Below are positions 30,760-44,132 of a stretch of 64,000 nt of DNA, one piece after another. Position 1 is the stretch's first letter. Each line of letters starts with the position of its first letter. The notes beneath the pieces are model-generated. The model did not search any database and was not told the origin of the DNA. It was given only the letters and a program-made list of their open reading frames with translations. The stretch spans positions 1 through 64,000 of the forward strand of contig JBAMJV010010718.1 of assembly GCA_037951105.1 (NCBI GenBank), in the 5' to 3' direction. The position numbers and the translations under genes are program-made. The stretch is from Echinarachnius parma (lineage: Eukaryota; Echinodermata; Echinoidea; Clypeasteroida; Echinarachniidae).

Positions 30760-31925
30760 TTGTGTGACCCTTCCTCCACCCCTATCAGTCTGGCCATGAT
30801 ACACCTTAGGGTCGGACAGAGGGGATAATCATACCCCAAATACATATGGTGTTATACATGTATTTCTTTATATCATTTCTACCAAACCCTTATTAGGGTT
30901 CAGGCCGGGGAACAGAGATTGCCACCGAGAGGGTAATTGCCCTCATTTGCCCCTGTATACCTCAGGCTTAGCTTGGCTTGGCCACTGGTGTTACCCAAGT
31001 TCAATGAACTTTGAATGACCATGGCCGGCCAAGATGTCAAATCTAGATATACCTACAAGATCGGCTCTTTCAAAGGGGCAAGTTCATTCGTACCCTTTTT
31101 TAAACTAAGGAGGTTTTTTTGTTTCTAGTTTAGATGCAAACCTTCCAAGGGGTCGGGTATTATATGAATTAACAAAGGTGTTAGATTGCATCTAGCAGAG
31201 TTGGCAAATTGCCCTTTTTTTTAATGAATAGGTTTCAGGGCCCCCAAAAACAAATTTGTTGGTAATTGAAAATTGTGAATGGAAATCTTTCAAGTACCAT
31301 AGCTTGGTACAGTGGATTGAATGCTAAAAAATGTTGCTCTGTTATCTTTGCTGAAGAATCTACAAAAAGATGTTATTTCTGATAAATCATATCAGTAAAA
31401 TGTATGTTTTAAATAAAAAGAAAACAGTAGTAATTGTATGTTTGTGCATATGTGCGTTGAGGGGAATATAGCTGTACACATATTAGCTGTTGTTTATGTG
31501 TATCCCAATCGCTCATACTTCAATCAATCAATCAACATCAGCACACACAACAAAAAAGATATTAAAGAGAAGTACAAAATAGCCCATTGTAAAATGCTAC
31601 AAATCCTATTAAGTATTATTTGATTGACTGAGAAGAGATTGTTCAATTCCGGGATTGGTTTTTCCCATCAAGAGCCACAAGATGGTTTCTCCACGTGTTA
31701 GGGGGCAGGGGCCAGTGATAGAATGATGTAAAACATATTACCATGGATAGTACTACAAGAACAAGTGAACGAATGTTAAAGCGATACAACACATGGGAGT
31801 TTGATTGTAGGCCAAAGTGCTGTAACACTTTCTAGTGATGAGTGAAGTAAATATTTGGGTAAAACGAATCAGTAAAACTGTGAATATTCTAACACATGAG
31901 ATGGTGAATGTCACTGTTGTATCGT
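30760..31925. other. Intergenic region, no gene recognised
   Basis: Unstructured AT-rich sequence. No exon or complete repeat seen. Confidence 0.4.
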
Positions 31926-31929
31926 GCAT

Positions 31930-32189
31930 ATATGTGACCGGCTATAGCAAAACCCTGCACTTGTCAGTAAAAATCAAAAACTAGATTTTTCATACCATTA
32001 TAAAGGCCTCATCACAAGCTTTCATTTCATGCTTTGTTCGAACAAATTGGTCTATAATTGGCGAAGATATGATTGTTTCAATTTTACAATCATAAGTCTT
32101 TTACACACATTATGTGAACTTAAAACGCCCATTTCTTCAAAACATGAATTACCGACAAGTGCAGGGTTTTTCTATAGCTGGTCACATAT
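31930..32189. mobile_element. Palindromic-ended MITE, ATATGTGACCGGCTATAG
   Basis: ATATGTGACCGGCTATAGCA at 31930 mirrors CTATAGCTGGTCACATAT ending at 32189. The mirrored section continues with ACCCTGCACTTGTC and GACAAGTGCAGGGT. Confidence 0.9.
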
Positions 32190-32601
32190 TCTGGGGCTGG
32201 TATTATCCCTAATAGGGCAACTTTCCTAGAAGAAATTGTAAATGATCAGCAAGTATTCTAACACATGAGCTGATGAGAGAGCATGTTATTAGATGAAAAG
32301 TAGGCAGGTATCAATCAATGTGGTCTGTTGTTCACTAACAGCTCATCTAACATGGCCTCCTTCTGTCCAAGTGCTTTGCAACTGGCCATTCTGGGTATGT
32401 TATTGATAAAGCAGGCACAACGATTGTCAATCTGCCTGTTTTTTGGCACATTTTTGCACCATTTCTGAAATAACTTGGAGGTTTTTACCAATGTAATACA
32501 AAATCCCCTTTCTTTCTTACCACGATTCTTTGCATAAAGAAGCCGAAACGACTTTTACATAATAATCATAGATGATAGAAAGAATTGAATGGCTTGAATT
32601 A

Positions 32602-32959
32602 TTAAAGGGATCTAGTAACATTGACAAAATCCTCAAAACTTACTTGGAACTCTAGCGGTTCTCACATAACCTCATTGTATTTTAGTATTACTGATACTGA
32701 TAGAAGCATGGGACAGCTTTCGGTTTTCAAAATGTATCTTCCAGTATGAAGATATGTATGATCAAAGTGTTCAGATTGATAATTTTCCAGTGGATAGTTA
32801 TAACTGTGTACAAAGTCAGTGCAATGAATAAGCAAATATCACTTTGCATTTTGGGTCATTACTTGGTCAAAAGACACATCAGATTTAAACAGAAATACAC
32901 ATAATATCAACCATTTGCCAGTTTTTGCAGATGTCAATAAAGTTACTGGATCTCTTTAA
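32602..32959. mobile_element. TTAAAGGGATCTAGTAAC family, full copy
   Basis: Starts TTAAAGGGATCTAGTAACAT and ends AAAGTTACTGGATCTCTTTA. The interior matches the copy at 61043-61401, e.g. AATATCACTTTGCATTTT. Confidence 0.85.
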
Positions 32960-35350
32960 AACAATTTTATTAAGTACATAAATTCAGGATCTCTTAAAAT
33001 TAAGTTAAAACATATCCAAGAAATTGAAATGACACATTGGTGGCTTGGTTTCATAATTCACTTTATTACACATTTTGTTCATGTACGTAAAATCTTGTTG
33101 AGTTGTATGACATACTTCAAAGTGCTTTAATATTCAAAGTACATTATCAAAGTTCAGGCAAACACAACACTCATTGTTTTACTGCAAATATACACATGTA
33201 AAATAAATTTACAAAGAAAGATAGAACATACACATTTTACTCACTTGAAAGAAAATATCGTTAATTTTCAGAGATAAATAGATATTTGGTCTATATGCCT
33301 ATTTACACATCATGCAATTCAAAACTAATAACACCTTGGAAATTAAATGTATCACATCATAACAACATAAATAATATGTGACAGATTTCTATCAACCTCA
33401 CTCATTTTGATGAAAACTTGACAAAATAATAAGTCATCTGAGAAAAAAAACACATAGTACTCAACTGAAGATATAAGTGACTAAATAAACATTTGCACAT
33501 ACAGTACATGTAATTAATATCACTATTCTGATATCTATTGGATGCCCCTTGGTATCAATAAAAACCTTTAATTCGTGAGAACATCACATATCAATGCATC
33601 AGCAATACAATGGAAAATAAATATGTCCCCTAGATAGAAATGTTCATGGGATATTGATTCTATGAACAAAACACATCAATGAAACCAAACAAAAATGTGA
33701 AAACAAAAGAATTACAAAACACAATATCCTGATTGTTGTGCAGAAAGTATATTCATAAACACACTGGTTCGTCATACGTGTCTATTATTAAATAACAAAT
33801 ATGGACAAATAAATAGATTAATGTATACACAAAACAATATTTGCTCACTTTTCAAAAACATGCTCGATTTTGCCAGAAGTGCGACATTCTATGAATAAAA
33901 TGAAAAGCCCAAAATTGATACCACACTCCACAAAGTAAAATGATTTAATCCCACATATATATATTGGAACAATCTGACCATCATCATTAATTTGTTTTAC
34001 ATTGAATGAAATGTATTTATTAAGGTAAAGAACATCTTATGTACATGTACACCAGTAATATAATTTCATCTTACTAAAGATTTGCATTTCAGAGTCTGCC
34101 TATTGTATATAAAAATAAAATTTAAAAAAAATAATTTGGATTAACATTTTCTGGTAACTTGATGCACTGAACTTCTTTTGGTTGATAGCAGAATAAGATT
34201 CTGCAGACATGCATTTATTGAACGATTCTGTGTACGGCAGGGAAAACTAAACATCTCTGGGACTCTTTCATTTAGCACCCTCAAATTTATTTTAAAGATG
34301 TACATTGAACTCTAATGGAATTTACAGGGGCTCTTTTATAAATTCTAGGGGCCAATTTGGGCATTTTGAGAGCCAAATTGCCATTAGCCCTGTTCATAAT
34401 TTTCTCATTGAGTTTATGGATCCTCAAAAACAGACTACAGAATATAGTAGACTGGGTGAAGGACAATCCTCTATGGTGTACAATTTGCAAGGAGGTAACT
34501 GCAACTTAGTGGAATATGAAAAGGGACTGACAAGATAGTCCTACTGCCTGATGGATGGGGCTCTTACGCACAATACCTGGGTAATCCCAGAGGAAATTGC
34601 CCTCCTTTCTACGACCGTCCGACAGGAGAACAGTGCATTCTGCCCATCAATTCTTATCAACTCGCGATTTACTTGTGAACAGCACAACATCTAAAGGCTT
34701 TACCTCTACGTTATGTTGGAACATGATTTTTACATGATTCCATCTACTAGAACTGAGTAGAAGTGAAAGGAAAATCTAATGAAAATAATTTCAGTCACAA
34801 GTAATATTATACTTGGGCAGAAAATAGAATTGTCAATGGGTTAGGAAGTCATTGCGATGTACAATGATATCCAACATGAAAATGCAAAAAAAAAGATTTT
34901 ACTTGATCAAAATATTGTAATCATTTGAAGTTGAATGTTCTTCAATAAATAGTCATAACCTTATACATATATTTCACTTTCAATAACTAAAAAAATATGA
35001 ACATTTCTTTCAATGTAACTTTGGACATTATTTTTCTCAAAATAGAAGATTGTATTCTCACTAATTATATATTGACTAATGATTATTATCCCAATAGTGA
35101 CATTTTCATGATCTAATGATATCCTGTCATCAGAGATAGCCATTCAGATACTGAGATACCATAACCATCAGTAATGACAAAATGATCTACAAAAACTCAC
35201 GTAGGCATAACTGCCAAACTCTGTACAATAATTCTGTTATGAATTTATCATCAAGTCAAAGACAATTTTTAGAAAATATTAAATAACAGGAAATTGTTAT
35301 AAGCAGAGATAGCATGACATAATTATGGCAGGGCTGCTTTTGCCTCTGAG

Positions 35351-35372
35351 GGGGGGGGGGGGGGGGGGGGGG
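35351..35372. repeat. Poly-G run
   Basis: About 22 G in the presumed LHFPL2 3' UTR (poly-C in the transcript). Confidence 0.9.
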
Positions 35373-35984
35373 TGTCATGTGATCACATTCAAACCAATCA
35401 TAAATGTGTATTAGTTGTCACATCATTGTTGGTTAAAGTAGTTCAGTAGCCATGAGTCAATTTAAGACTGAGGGAAATAGGCTTTAGTTTTAATTAGTGT
35501 TTAACTGAAATGTTTGTGTTAGAGGAATAAAATACTAAATACTTGAAGAACATGTAATTGTAGTTAGAATGAGGCTGATAAGTTTATGTACATATAGATC
35601 AATCACAATAACAACAACAACAAAAGAAGAGAGAAATTGAGGTCATGAAAAATGAGGTTGTTGAGGAGAAGTGTGTGGCTTCCTCCAAGACGGGTCATTT
35701 CCCCCCTTGAAGTAACGAGACTCCCCTTCGTACACGATGGCCGTGTGGTAACTAGGAAGAGAAAAGGGGATGTAAGAAATGAGGAACAAAATGAGATGGG
35801 ATGATCTGGACTAGAATGGAGTTAATGAGATAGCTGGGTGACACAACATTTGAGGATTTATTGCCACAAATGAGATGAGATAATCTAGACTAAAAGTGGA
35901 GCAATGAGATAGCTATATAATGTAGGTCAATCGCTCAGAGGGTTTAAATTTCACATTATTGTTCTAGTAAATGTTTGGATGAGG

Positions 35985-36095
35985 TTTAGGATTAGGATTA
36001 GGTTTAGGAATGGGATAAGAAATGTTTGGTTTAGGGTTAGGGATAGGATTATGTTTAGGTATGGGATTTGGTTTAGGGTTGGGGCAAGGCTTTGC
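35985..36095. repeat. Telomere-like GGTTTAGG / GGATTAGG stretch
   Basis: Repeated GGTTTAGGATTAGGATTAGG and GGGTTAGGGATAGG-type hexamers, not a pure array. Confidence 0.7.
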
Positions 36096-37204
36096 TTGGT
36101 TCATCATGAAATTGTTTGCTACTATGATGAAAAAAGGAGGAGCAAATGAGATGAAAAGTAATAATATAAGAAATGATGATAATCAAATATTCATGAAACC
36201 ATCTTGAAAATAGTACCAAATGTGATAGCTGCAAATGAGAAAGATAACTTGAAGTTACATCATCACACCATGGTCTGGTACATGAATGAAAATGGTTAGT
36301 GCAAAATGAAAGGAAATGAATAAATGTAAAAATATAAGCATTACACACGTATGTAGCTGTAATGTAAAGGAAAAAACTAGAAGAATTAGAAGAAAGTGAC
36401 CTGGCCGAAATGTTTCCCCTAGAAACAGTCAAATAGATTCATGAAACATCACAATGGAAAGAAATAAACTAAATGTCTGAAAGAACATGAGGTGATTCTG
36501 CAAACGATTTACTGCATCTGTAAGAAAGTTGGAGTTTATTTCCTTAACCCCCCCTCATGCAGCAGTCACACAATAACTGAAGATAGGAGAGCATTTGACT
36601 GAGTCACCAAAACACTTCATCATTATTCTCTGCATCTGTTATTAGCAAAAAATCATTTTATTTTCATTTCCCTTGCAAATGCGAAATAAGGCAAGTTGCA
36701 TGTATATATACATATATATATATCCCAATTAAATATTCACATTTACAGTTTATCATATTGCATATTCATGTAAATTTGTATGAAAGTATGAAGACTAGAT
36801 ACATGAGGTACAAAATCACTTTCATCTTACACAAAATGAGAACAAAACGAAAAAGAACATGTCATGCCATATTACCAATCATGCAAAACTAATGATAGAA
36901 TAACTTATCTCATACTCTCCGTCTCTCTCTCTCTCCCTCTCCCTCATTCATTCACTCACTTAAGTTAACGTTAGTTGATTGCTAAGCCAAATCATAAACT
37001 AAGTATAAAAGCACTTTTCCTAATTCATTTAGCTCAATTACAATCAAAACTATGACATATTTCAACAGAACACTGTAATTAAGCCTAATCTCTACATTTA
37101 AACAAAATTCATCATAAAAATAACTGCAAAATACATTATTTAAGCATTAATTGCCAAAAAGACATTTAAATAAAGAGACATTTATAAAAAAAACATTTGG
37201 ATTT

Positions 37205-38100
37205 CTAGTAAGGTACACCATTGCACCTTTTCTTCAGAAACTCCATGGTTAAAGGAGGATTTAGCAGCAAGCAATCGACTGCTATAAAGCCAAGACACAA
37301 TTTGAAAGAAATGTAGGCCTACTTGCCTCAATCAAGTCAAGAGTCAAACACAATTTGTTCTCCGAGGAAAAAAAAAGTTAAAGCAAAATAATTAGCAAAA
37401 GGTACAGAGGTGTACATACAAGCATTCTCTTCAGATACCTGCAGGAGTTTTGGTTGGTAGCTTATTTAGACCAAGATACACATTTGAATAATTCTTAGAA
37501 GCATTTCAACACACTAAGCTCAATTTCTAAGCTAAGTCAGACATTAGTTCAATCAAAACGTTCTAGTAATGGTTCTAGCCATTTTGGGCCCAAGGTAAAC
37601 TGATTAAAGAAAACAAATATCACTTGCACATGGGGTTTGGTAGATAGATTATTTAGCCAAGACACAGTTCAATATCAAATATTTAATTCAAAACATTCAG
37701 CCTAATTGCTATTAAGCCAAGTCAGATATTAATTAACTACCAACAGGTTCTAGTATGTAAGGGTTCTAAATAATTGAGCTCAAGAAAAAAATATGATGGA
37801 ATTTCTTCTAAAACTAAAAGGTATATCACTGTTGCATTGGGGTTTTGTTCATAGCTTTAGCCAAGACACAGCTCAATATAAAAACATTTCATTCAAAAGC
37901 TTTAAGCTAAACTGTTTTAAGCCAAGACACAGTTTACTATCATATCAGATCTATAGCGATGATTCTAGTTAAAAAATCAGCTCAACTTATGGATCACATG
38001 ACTTAAATGTACATAACCATTAGAATAATAACATACATGTATTCAATAATAATAATAAAAACATCAATGTTGCACTGGTATGGGGTTTTGGTCGCAAACA
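37205..38100. repeat. Diverged tandem array of about 200-bp units
   Basis: About five units share TTGCA..TGGGGTTTTGGT, then GCCAAGACACAG, TTCAATA, TAAGCCAAG and GGTTCTAGTA. Units begin near 37211, 37440, 37622, 37827 and 38064. It lies immediately downstream of the LHFPL2-like stop codon on that gene's strand. Confidence 0.7.
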
Positions 38101-38252
38101 CAGGAAAAGATCGATAGATCACTTCTCTACGATATAAAGATCTATAGTTCGATATCAAAAAACAGTTCTAGTAGAACATTGAGCTCCATTGAAAAGCCAA
38201 GGCATTTAAAGGTTCACAGTCAAAAACAGTTCTAGTATAAAAGCTCTCGCTC

Positions 38253-38509
38253 TCAAGGAACGCATATGATGTACTTTCCCTTGGAGATCTCATCCTGAAT
38301 GTTGTCCCCCGACGTCGCTATGTCAGCCTGGACAGAGAGCACCGCGCAGAGAAACGTCGCTACCGTCGACCCGATGGCTACAAAGAAGGACCAGCCCACC
38401 GAGCAGTCGCCGACTTGGAATGGGTCTGCGTCGGGCCCGCATAGCTCCTGGACCCGCTCTGAACCCCAGCCTGCTGGGTACAGGATCAGCGCGACTAGGA
38501 TCAACAGAC
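38253..38509 (-). CDS. LHFPL2: LHFPL2-like tetraspan membrane protein, last coding exon
   Basis: On the minus strand, CACTGCAG ends at 38510 and the exon opens with the last two bases of a Gly codon. It codes for 84 further residues and stops at TGA (38255-38253). The peptide contains LYPAGWGSERVQELCG, GDCSVGWSFFVAIGS, a hydrophobic segment up to LCAVLSVQADIATS and the tail DEISKGKYIICVP. From memory this fits the C-terminal end of LHFPL2 (LILYPAGWG, GDCSLGWAFYTAIGG, SAQAEIATS, EEGKNLICL). It holds the end of transmembrane helix 3, the second extracellular loop with two Cys, and helix 4. The N-terminal exon was not found between here and 64000, so the gene probably continues past the window. 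Exact function is unknown. Confidence 0.85.
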
Positions 38510-38614
38510 CTGCAGTGAATGACAAGAGAGAGGACATTATTTAGCATTAAATTTAAATACTAGATGTATTCATTTAATACAAATATATAACGAAAGACCA
38601 GCAAGTACATTAGT

Positions 38615-38786
38615 CCAGGGGGCTGTTACATAAACTTAAAATGTTGCGATCAAGTGCAAAGTTGCGATTAAACTCAAGTCTGAAAATGCCCCTAAATATG
38701 CAAATCTGATTGGCTCAAATGTGCCTACTTTCTGACTTTCATTTAACTGTGTGATTAATCGCAGCTCTTTATGCAATACCCCCAGG
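38615..38786. mobile_element. Short MITE with CCAGGGGG ends
   Basis: CCAGGGGGCTGTTACATAAA and TTTATGCAATACCCCCAGG are inverted. It contains GTTGCGATTAA and TTAATCGCAG near mirrored positions. It lies just upstream of the LHFPL2-like exon, in its intron. Confidence 0.75.
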
Positions 38787-39094
38787 CTGAACCAGTTAGT
38801 TTTAGAATGAGTTGTCGCAATGCAAAATTGATGTATAAAACATTCTGCTTGTGCAGCTACGAGAATGTTTTTCCTCAGAATTTGAACTGACAGAACCATA
38901 CGTGTTATTCGCCGAAGGCTTTTTTCAAACACAATTAAGACAAATACGTAAGAAAAACATTCTCAAATAACAGTCCTCTAGATTTTAGCACACATTCTTA
39001 CATGAATGAGTAAAATGAGTAGGAGTTACAGTAATGTTCTTTTCATAAACAAAGTAAGATAATAGTATATTATATTTGGCTGTTTGGAGGAATA

Positions 39095-39330
39095 TTGAAT
39101 GAATGAATGAATGAATGAATGAATGAATGAATGAATTAATTTATTTATTAATCAATAAATTTATTAATCAATACATTTATTAATCAATAAATTTATTAAT
39201 CAATAAAGGAATGAATGAATGAACATACAAAAAAACAAATAAATGAAAAGACAAATGAACAAATGGACAAACAAATGAACATACAAATAAACAAACAGAT
39301 AAATGAATGAACGAACAAATGAATTGAGAA
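39095..39330. repeat. (GAAT)n, (AATC/AATA)n and (AAAC/AATG)n microsatellites
   Basis: Successive runs of GAAT, then ATTAATCAATAAATTT in several copies, then mixed AACAAATGAACATAC-type repeats. Confidence 0.9.
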
Positions 39331-39399
39331 AGGAGTGGTATATACATGTACAGTAGATACAGGTTGGTCTTTAGCATCAACATTAATGATTTTAATAGC

Positions 39400-41740
39400 A
39401 TTACAAAAATGCCAACATTGGAAAGCTTTGGGTGAAAGCTTCTAAGGGATTATGATTTTAATATTTAATTTTCCCTCCAAGTCTTCAATGTATGTAAGCA
39501 ACATAGCGCCAAGATATTCCAAAAGGTGGATAGCATACAAGTCTACAAGATGTTGAGTTCATACGTTCACTTTCTGTGGTATGTGATGTCTGATTCCCCC
39601 CCCCCCCTTCCCCGAGGTTATCAATGTTTTTATTAAAGTATCATGTGACTCTACGAGACACACAAAGTAAATGTTTGCTCACGGCTCATTCAAGTATTGG
39701 AATATTGAGTATTGGAGTAGATCATTTTCATCCCAATATCCCGTTTACAAGAGTGCCTTCTAAAGTGTTTTTTTTATTACCATGCTTCATACCACAACAT
39801 TTTCCAACACTTTCTCTGCAACATAGCCATTTCTGAAGTTTTTTTTTCTTTCTTCAATTAGAATATGGATTGACTCAAACTATCATGACATTTATGACAG
39901 AATAATTTTTAGGCATGAATACTTTTTCCCAAGAATTTGCATTCAGGCAAGTATGAGTTTCCAGTCAAACCTGGCAAATATCTCGTAACAATCTGCAAGA
40001 AGTGATGAGCATTTTCTGATTTACTAATAACCCATTTTTTAGAAGAGCTGTCACATTTATTGTATAAATAGGTTACATTTCGGGAAAACATCTAAAGGAG
40101 AATCAGACCTTTACTTGTGATACACGAGCCTACATTACATGTATTTCAATTCAATTCATTAATTAGCTGCAGAAATGCCACTAACACAGAAATGCAGAAA
40201 TTCCCCCAAATAAACTGAATATCAAACAGAATTTACTTCACGCATTCCTACATCTTAACAAGGTTTTCAGACTCATCCAGCTTATCCCTAATTCCTACTG
40301 AAGCACATTTGTAAAATCCTCTTTTATTGAATCTAATCCCTGATATCACCAGGATATCACAATCATTTCAAATAATGATTTTGTACCCATTTCACATTAA
40401 TAGTCAGAATGGGAGTTAAGCCTGGTCTGTTTTAAAAACAAACCATGAGACTTGACAAGGGTTAATTAAAATGGCTGCATCATGGTGATAGAGTGGCAAC
40501 ATGCTTTGTGTTCTATAGCTGACATATATTACAATTGCTTGTTTGTTAGCACTCTAGATTCACAATCCTTCAAATATCTTGATTCGCTCATCTCGATGGG
40601 GCGATAATATGCCCAAGGCTTGCAATCGAGTACACGTCCAGAAAGGATTAAATCAAAATCACAATGTGAAACTACCAGTAGTAGGCATCTCAAGCCATAA
40701 TATCTTCCAGGACCAGAGGCCTACAGTACAGAAAGTAAAATAACCGACGTGTCGACCGTATCGGAATGACCGCTCCAATTACCATATCAAATGGAGGCTG
40801 AATAAACACACACCGTTTTGCCAGGCAAGTTATCATTCCAGGACGATATCAAATCACTCACGTTTATTTTTTCTTGACTTTGTTAAGTGTATTATTTTAG
40901 ACACGGGATGATTTTGTTACCCTTTAACATCAAGGGGGTATTACTTGGTAACATTAGGTACGCTATGTTGAGATATAGACTAGTCAGGTGTTACTGGTTG
41001 TCTGGGAACCCACTTCTCTGATTGGAATTCGAACATGATATATATTCTTCTACATTCCAAGGGTAATTTGAGTTTTGCACTGTGTCTTCTGTTATACAAA
41101 TTCTGTTAAAAATACATGCATGTAAATTACAAATGCTCCTAAAATTTCACTACCGGTTGCTCTTTACTACAAATATAGCGTCACTGTGTCACACAGCTAA
41201 AAAAATAGATTATAACTTGGAATTAGTTTGATAAAATAAACTTATATTGTGCATTCCTGTCACAGATTAGGTAAGTGGGCTATTTTACATTGACAATATA
41301 ATCTGTAAGTCATTCATTGCATGTATCGAGACAACCAAATATAGATAGGATTTAAGCAGGTCTAAACAAATTACAACATATATCTTTGATAAGCTTGGAT
41401 AAATGTTAGATTTTGGGTTATAAACCTGTTTGATTCTAGCACTTGTTCTTATCTTAATTCTGTAATATTTATAGTAGACTCTGAGCTTCCAAAGTGCAAT
41501 ACCCTCGATCAAAGAAGAGAATATGTCCCTATTGACCTCAATTCCAAAGGAAACATATCATAGCCACCTCCATACATTTCATCTTTTTAAGCTTGTATTT
41601 AACTGCAATTTTCCCTAAGGGGTGGTATAGTTAATCTAATCTTTATGATATTATACTCTTGTGAGGTCATACAGACAACCTTTTCAAAGTAGCAAGTGTG
41701 AAAATAGAAGGAAATCTGTACTTTATCTAATCAATGTCTC
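39400..41740. other. LHFPL2 intron sequence, no exon recognised
   Basis: No high-GC exon-like stretch or clear repeat apart from a poly-C run at 39597-39607. Confidence 0.4.
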
Positions 41741-41744
41741 TGTT

Positions 41745-41835
41745 GACCAGGGTAATAATAATAGCACTTTTAGAGGCTTCATTGCAATTTGCGCTCTATA
41801 TATATTATAAATTATTATTATTATTATTATTTTAT
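41745..41835. mobile_element. SINE-like fragment
   Basis: TAATAATAATAGCACTTTTA, then TTTGCGCTCTATATATATTA and a run of ATT repeats. Both ends resemble the tail family. Confidence 0.5.
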
Positions 41836-42422
41836 ATCACATGTGGGGTTGGAGATTTGAACACAAGAACTTTTCTTGCTATTGAATAAACAAAATACAA
41901 CAATAAACCCCCCCCCCAAAAAAAAAAAAAACACAACAGTACAATGACCCCTGACCCAAAACTTTTTATTTTTGTTCCAAAACTTTTTTATTTCGATTTC
42001 ATATGAAACTATATGTTTTAAATTGTCTGACAGGTTTCATACACAATGAAAATGTAGAATTTGAAGAAAAAAATGAAGGAATAATATTATAGCCAATCAA
42101 GATGATAATGTATATATGGTTGTTAATGATGAATTGCTGTGAGGGAACATCCACTGTGAATTCCATACAACATCACATTTCATGCTCTAGTTCACAGGAT
42201 TAGGCCGATTACCCTCTAGTTTCCATTCGCTGCATACCAATTATATTTTCCAGAATATTGTTCTCACACTACACTTTGATCAAAATAATATCATGCATTA
42301 TGTAAATGAAGTCCTGATGTACATCATCATCGTCTGTAGTACCACATTCAGCTAATCATTGATACAATTAATGATGTAAAAAAACAAATGTGAGCAAAAA
42401 GGGATACAATAAAAACCTGGCT

Positions 42423-42664
42423 CTATATTCATGAAACCCCGCTAGGTTAGTTCCTTGCTAAGTGTATTTTAAATGCGCAGTTTATTGAGCAACAAACAGT
42501 TTTCCTAGTCCCCAACTAGGATTTGGTGGGTAAAGTTTTAGATACCCACTATTAAAGTTAACCCTAGTTAGCAACTAAAAAATATTGTGTTTAATTCATA
42601 GCAACACCATCCAAAATAGACTTAGCAAGGAACTAAGCTAGCAGGTTTCTTGAATATGGGCCCT
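42423..42664. mobile_element. MITE with TATTCATGAAACC ends
   Basis: TATTCATGAAACCCCGCTAG and GCTAGCAGGTTTCTTGAATA are inverted, followed inwards by TTAGTTCCTTGCTAAG and CTTAGCAAGGAACTAA. The middle has CCTAGTCCCCAACTAGG. Confidence 0.85.
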
Positions 42665-43402
42665 GGTTAACAGTCTATGCAGCCCATTCCCAATGACACG
42701 CTCTGCACATGTCACATATACATTCGTAATCCAATTTGGGAATAGGGGGCAGGGGGTATCGGTAACATCACAAACACAAAGTGACATGCGTGACAACATA
42801 ATGTGACAAATGTAACTAGTTACGACCAATCAAGTCATATCTGGGAAAAACCCCTGGGGGCTTTTCTACCCCAGGGCTGTCGAGGTGCGAATGACATGTC
42901 GTCACGTCCACGCAACGCAACTGCAGTCTGGGTCGTGCACGTGTCTACGGATGCGTTTATCAACACGCTTTTAGCCCATAAGTAGAATAAATAGCATTTT
43001 CAGAGCAGCATCAGGCAATATCGCTAATCTTTGCAGTTGATATATTAAAAGCACAAGTGGATTTTCGTACGTGATTAGCCTTGCCATTTTGAAACGCTGG
43101 GAAAAAAAAGTGCAGAATTTCATACGTGACTATATGAGCCAGAATCACATTTAGAAGACTCCCACCTCTCTGATTCAAGTAGCTCCCTGCTCCCATGCAG
43201 CACCCCTGGTATGAATGTTGAAAAGTCAAACTATATGCCCCAGGAGCTTTTGACAGATGCGGTGTGAAGTTTGTGACCAGGCAATGACAACTACCACAGT
43301 GAATAGACTTTGGGGGTCCGTCTCAAAGGTGATCATTGACTTTCTTAAGTTTCTTTAAGAAAGGTTTCAACAAGTTTGCCTCCTTTCCTTTCGTCTGTCG
43401 AT

Positions 43403-43590
43403 TTCACTGCTGACTAACTAGCAGTTGAAAGGTGTCACTGCTGACTAACTAGCAGTTGAAAGGTGTCACTGCTGACTAACTAGCAGTTGAAAGGTGTCAC
43501 TGCTGACTAACTAGCAGTTGAAAGGTATCACTGCTGACTAACTAGCAGTTGAAAGGTGTCACTGCTGACTAACTAGCAGTTGAAAGTTGT
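43403..43590. repeat. 31-bp minisatellite, six copies
   Basis: The unit GGTGTCACTGCTGACTAACT plus AGCAGTTGAAA starts near 43405, 43436, 43467, 43498, 43529 and 43560. Nearly perfect; one copy has GGTATC. Each unit holds the hairpin CTGCT-AGCAG. Confidence 0.95.
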
Positions 43591-43689
43591 CAAGGTGATG
43601 ACCAACTTTCTTATCCCCTGTGAAAGTTTTGAAAAAGTTTCTCTTTGTTGCTTGTTGTTGTTAACTTGGTATCGTTGTTATATTTCACA

Positions 43690-43880
43690 CTGTACGAACT
43701 TCCAGCAGATGTTTGGTTTGAAAAAATACATGACTCAAACAATGAATAATTGTTTATAATAGCTAGCATTGTGTGTATATTTTCCTCTATATGAATTTCC
43801 AGCAGATGTTTGGTTTGAAATCGAATACATGACTCAAACAATGAATTCTAATATGAATTCAAAATAGCTAGCAAAGCATA
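43690..43880. repeat. Two-copy tandem duplication, about 105 bp
   Basis: TTCCAGCAGATGTTTGGTTT and ACATGACTCAAACAATGAAT each occur twice, followed by AATAGCTAGCA. Confidence 0.9.
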
Positions 43881-44132
43881 TGTTTGGGTGAGAAAATGCA
43901 CTCCAAATAGAGCACAGTCATGACAAAAGTATGAATCACGAGTCAGATATTCCAATAAACTTTGCAAGGACATGCCTCATACTACCCACACATGTATCTG
44001 TTACACTTACAGACTAAACAGATTGTTAATTGGATTTAATGCAGAAATGTGCCTAGATACTCAGGATGGTGCGAGAAGTTCACTTCTTGCTCGAGGCGTG
44101 TCACATCATCAGAGAATATATATGTACGTATA

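Larger units (their letters stand above)
33062..38252 (-). other. Presumed 3' UTR of the LHFPL2-like gene
   Basis: Between the stop codon and an AATAAA hexamer on the minus strand (TTTATT at 33062-33067) there is no exon-like sequence. I saw no inverted-repeat transposon, although these are frequent elsewhere. Earlier minus-strand AATAAA hexamers also exist (near 36535, 36658 and 34015), so the true end could be any of them. It contains a poly-G run at 35351-35372 and the tandem array at 37.2-38.1 kb. Confidence 0.4.

Noticed and set aside
34287-34538. Overlapping 67- and 77-codon frames
   Set aside because: No family resemblance, no exon-like composition, and they lie in the presumed LHFPL2 3' UTR.
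35985-36095. Interstitial telomere
   Set aside because: The hexamers are mixed and degenerate, not a TTAGGG array, so a simple repeat explains them better.
36022-36207. Gly-rich frame MFGLGLGIGLCLGMGFGLGL
   Set aside because: It is the translation of the GGTTTAGG/GGATTAGG simple repeat.
38299-38547. Plus-strand and second minus-strand frames over the LHFPL2 exon
   Set aside because: Only the frame ending KGKYIICVP matches the LHFPL family and has a correct splice phase.
43403-43590. CRISPR-like array
   Set aside because: Units are directly adjacent without unique spacers, and the genome is animal.
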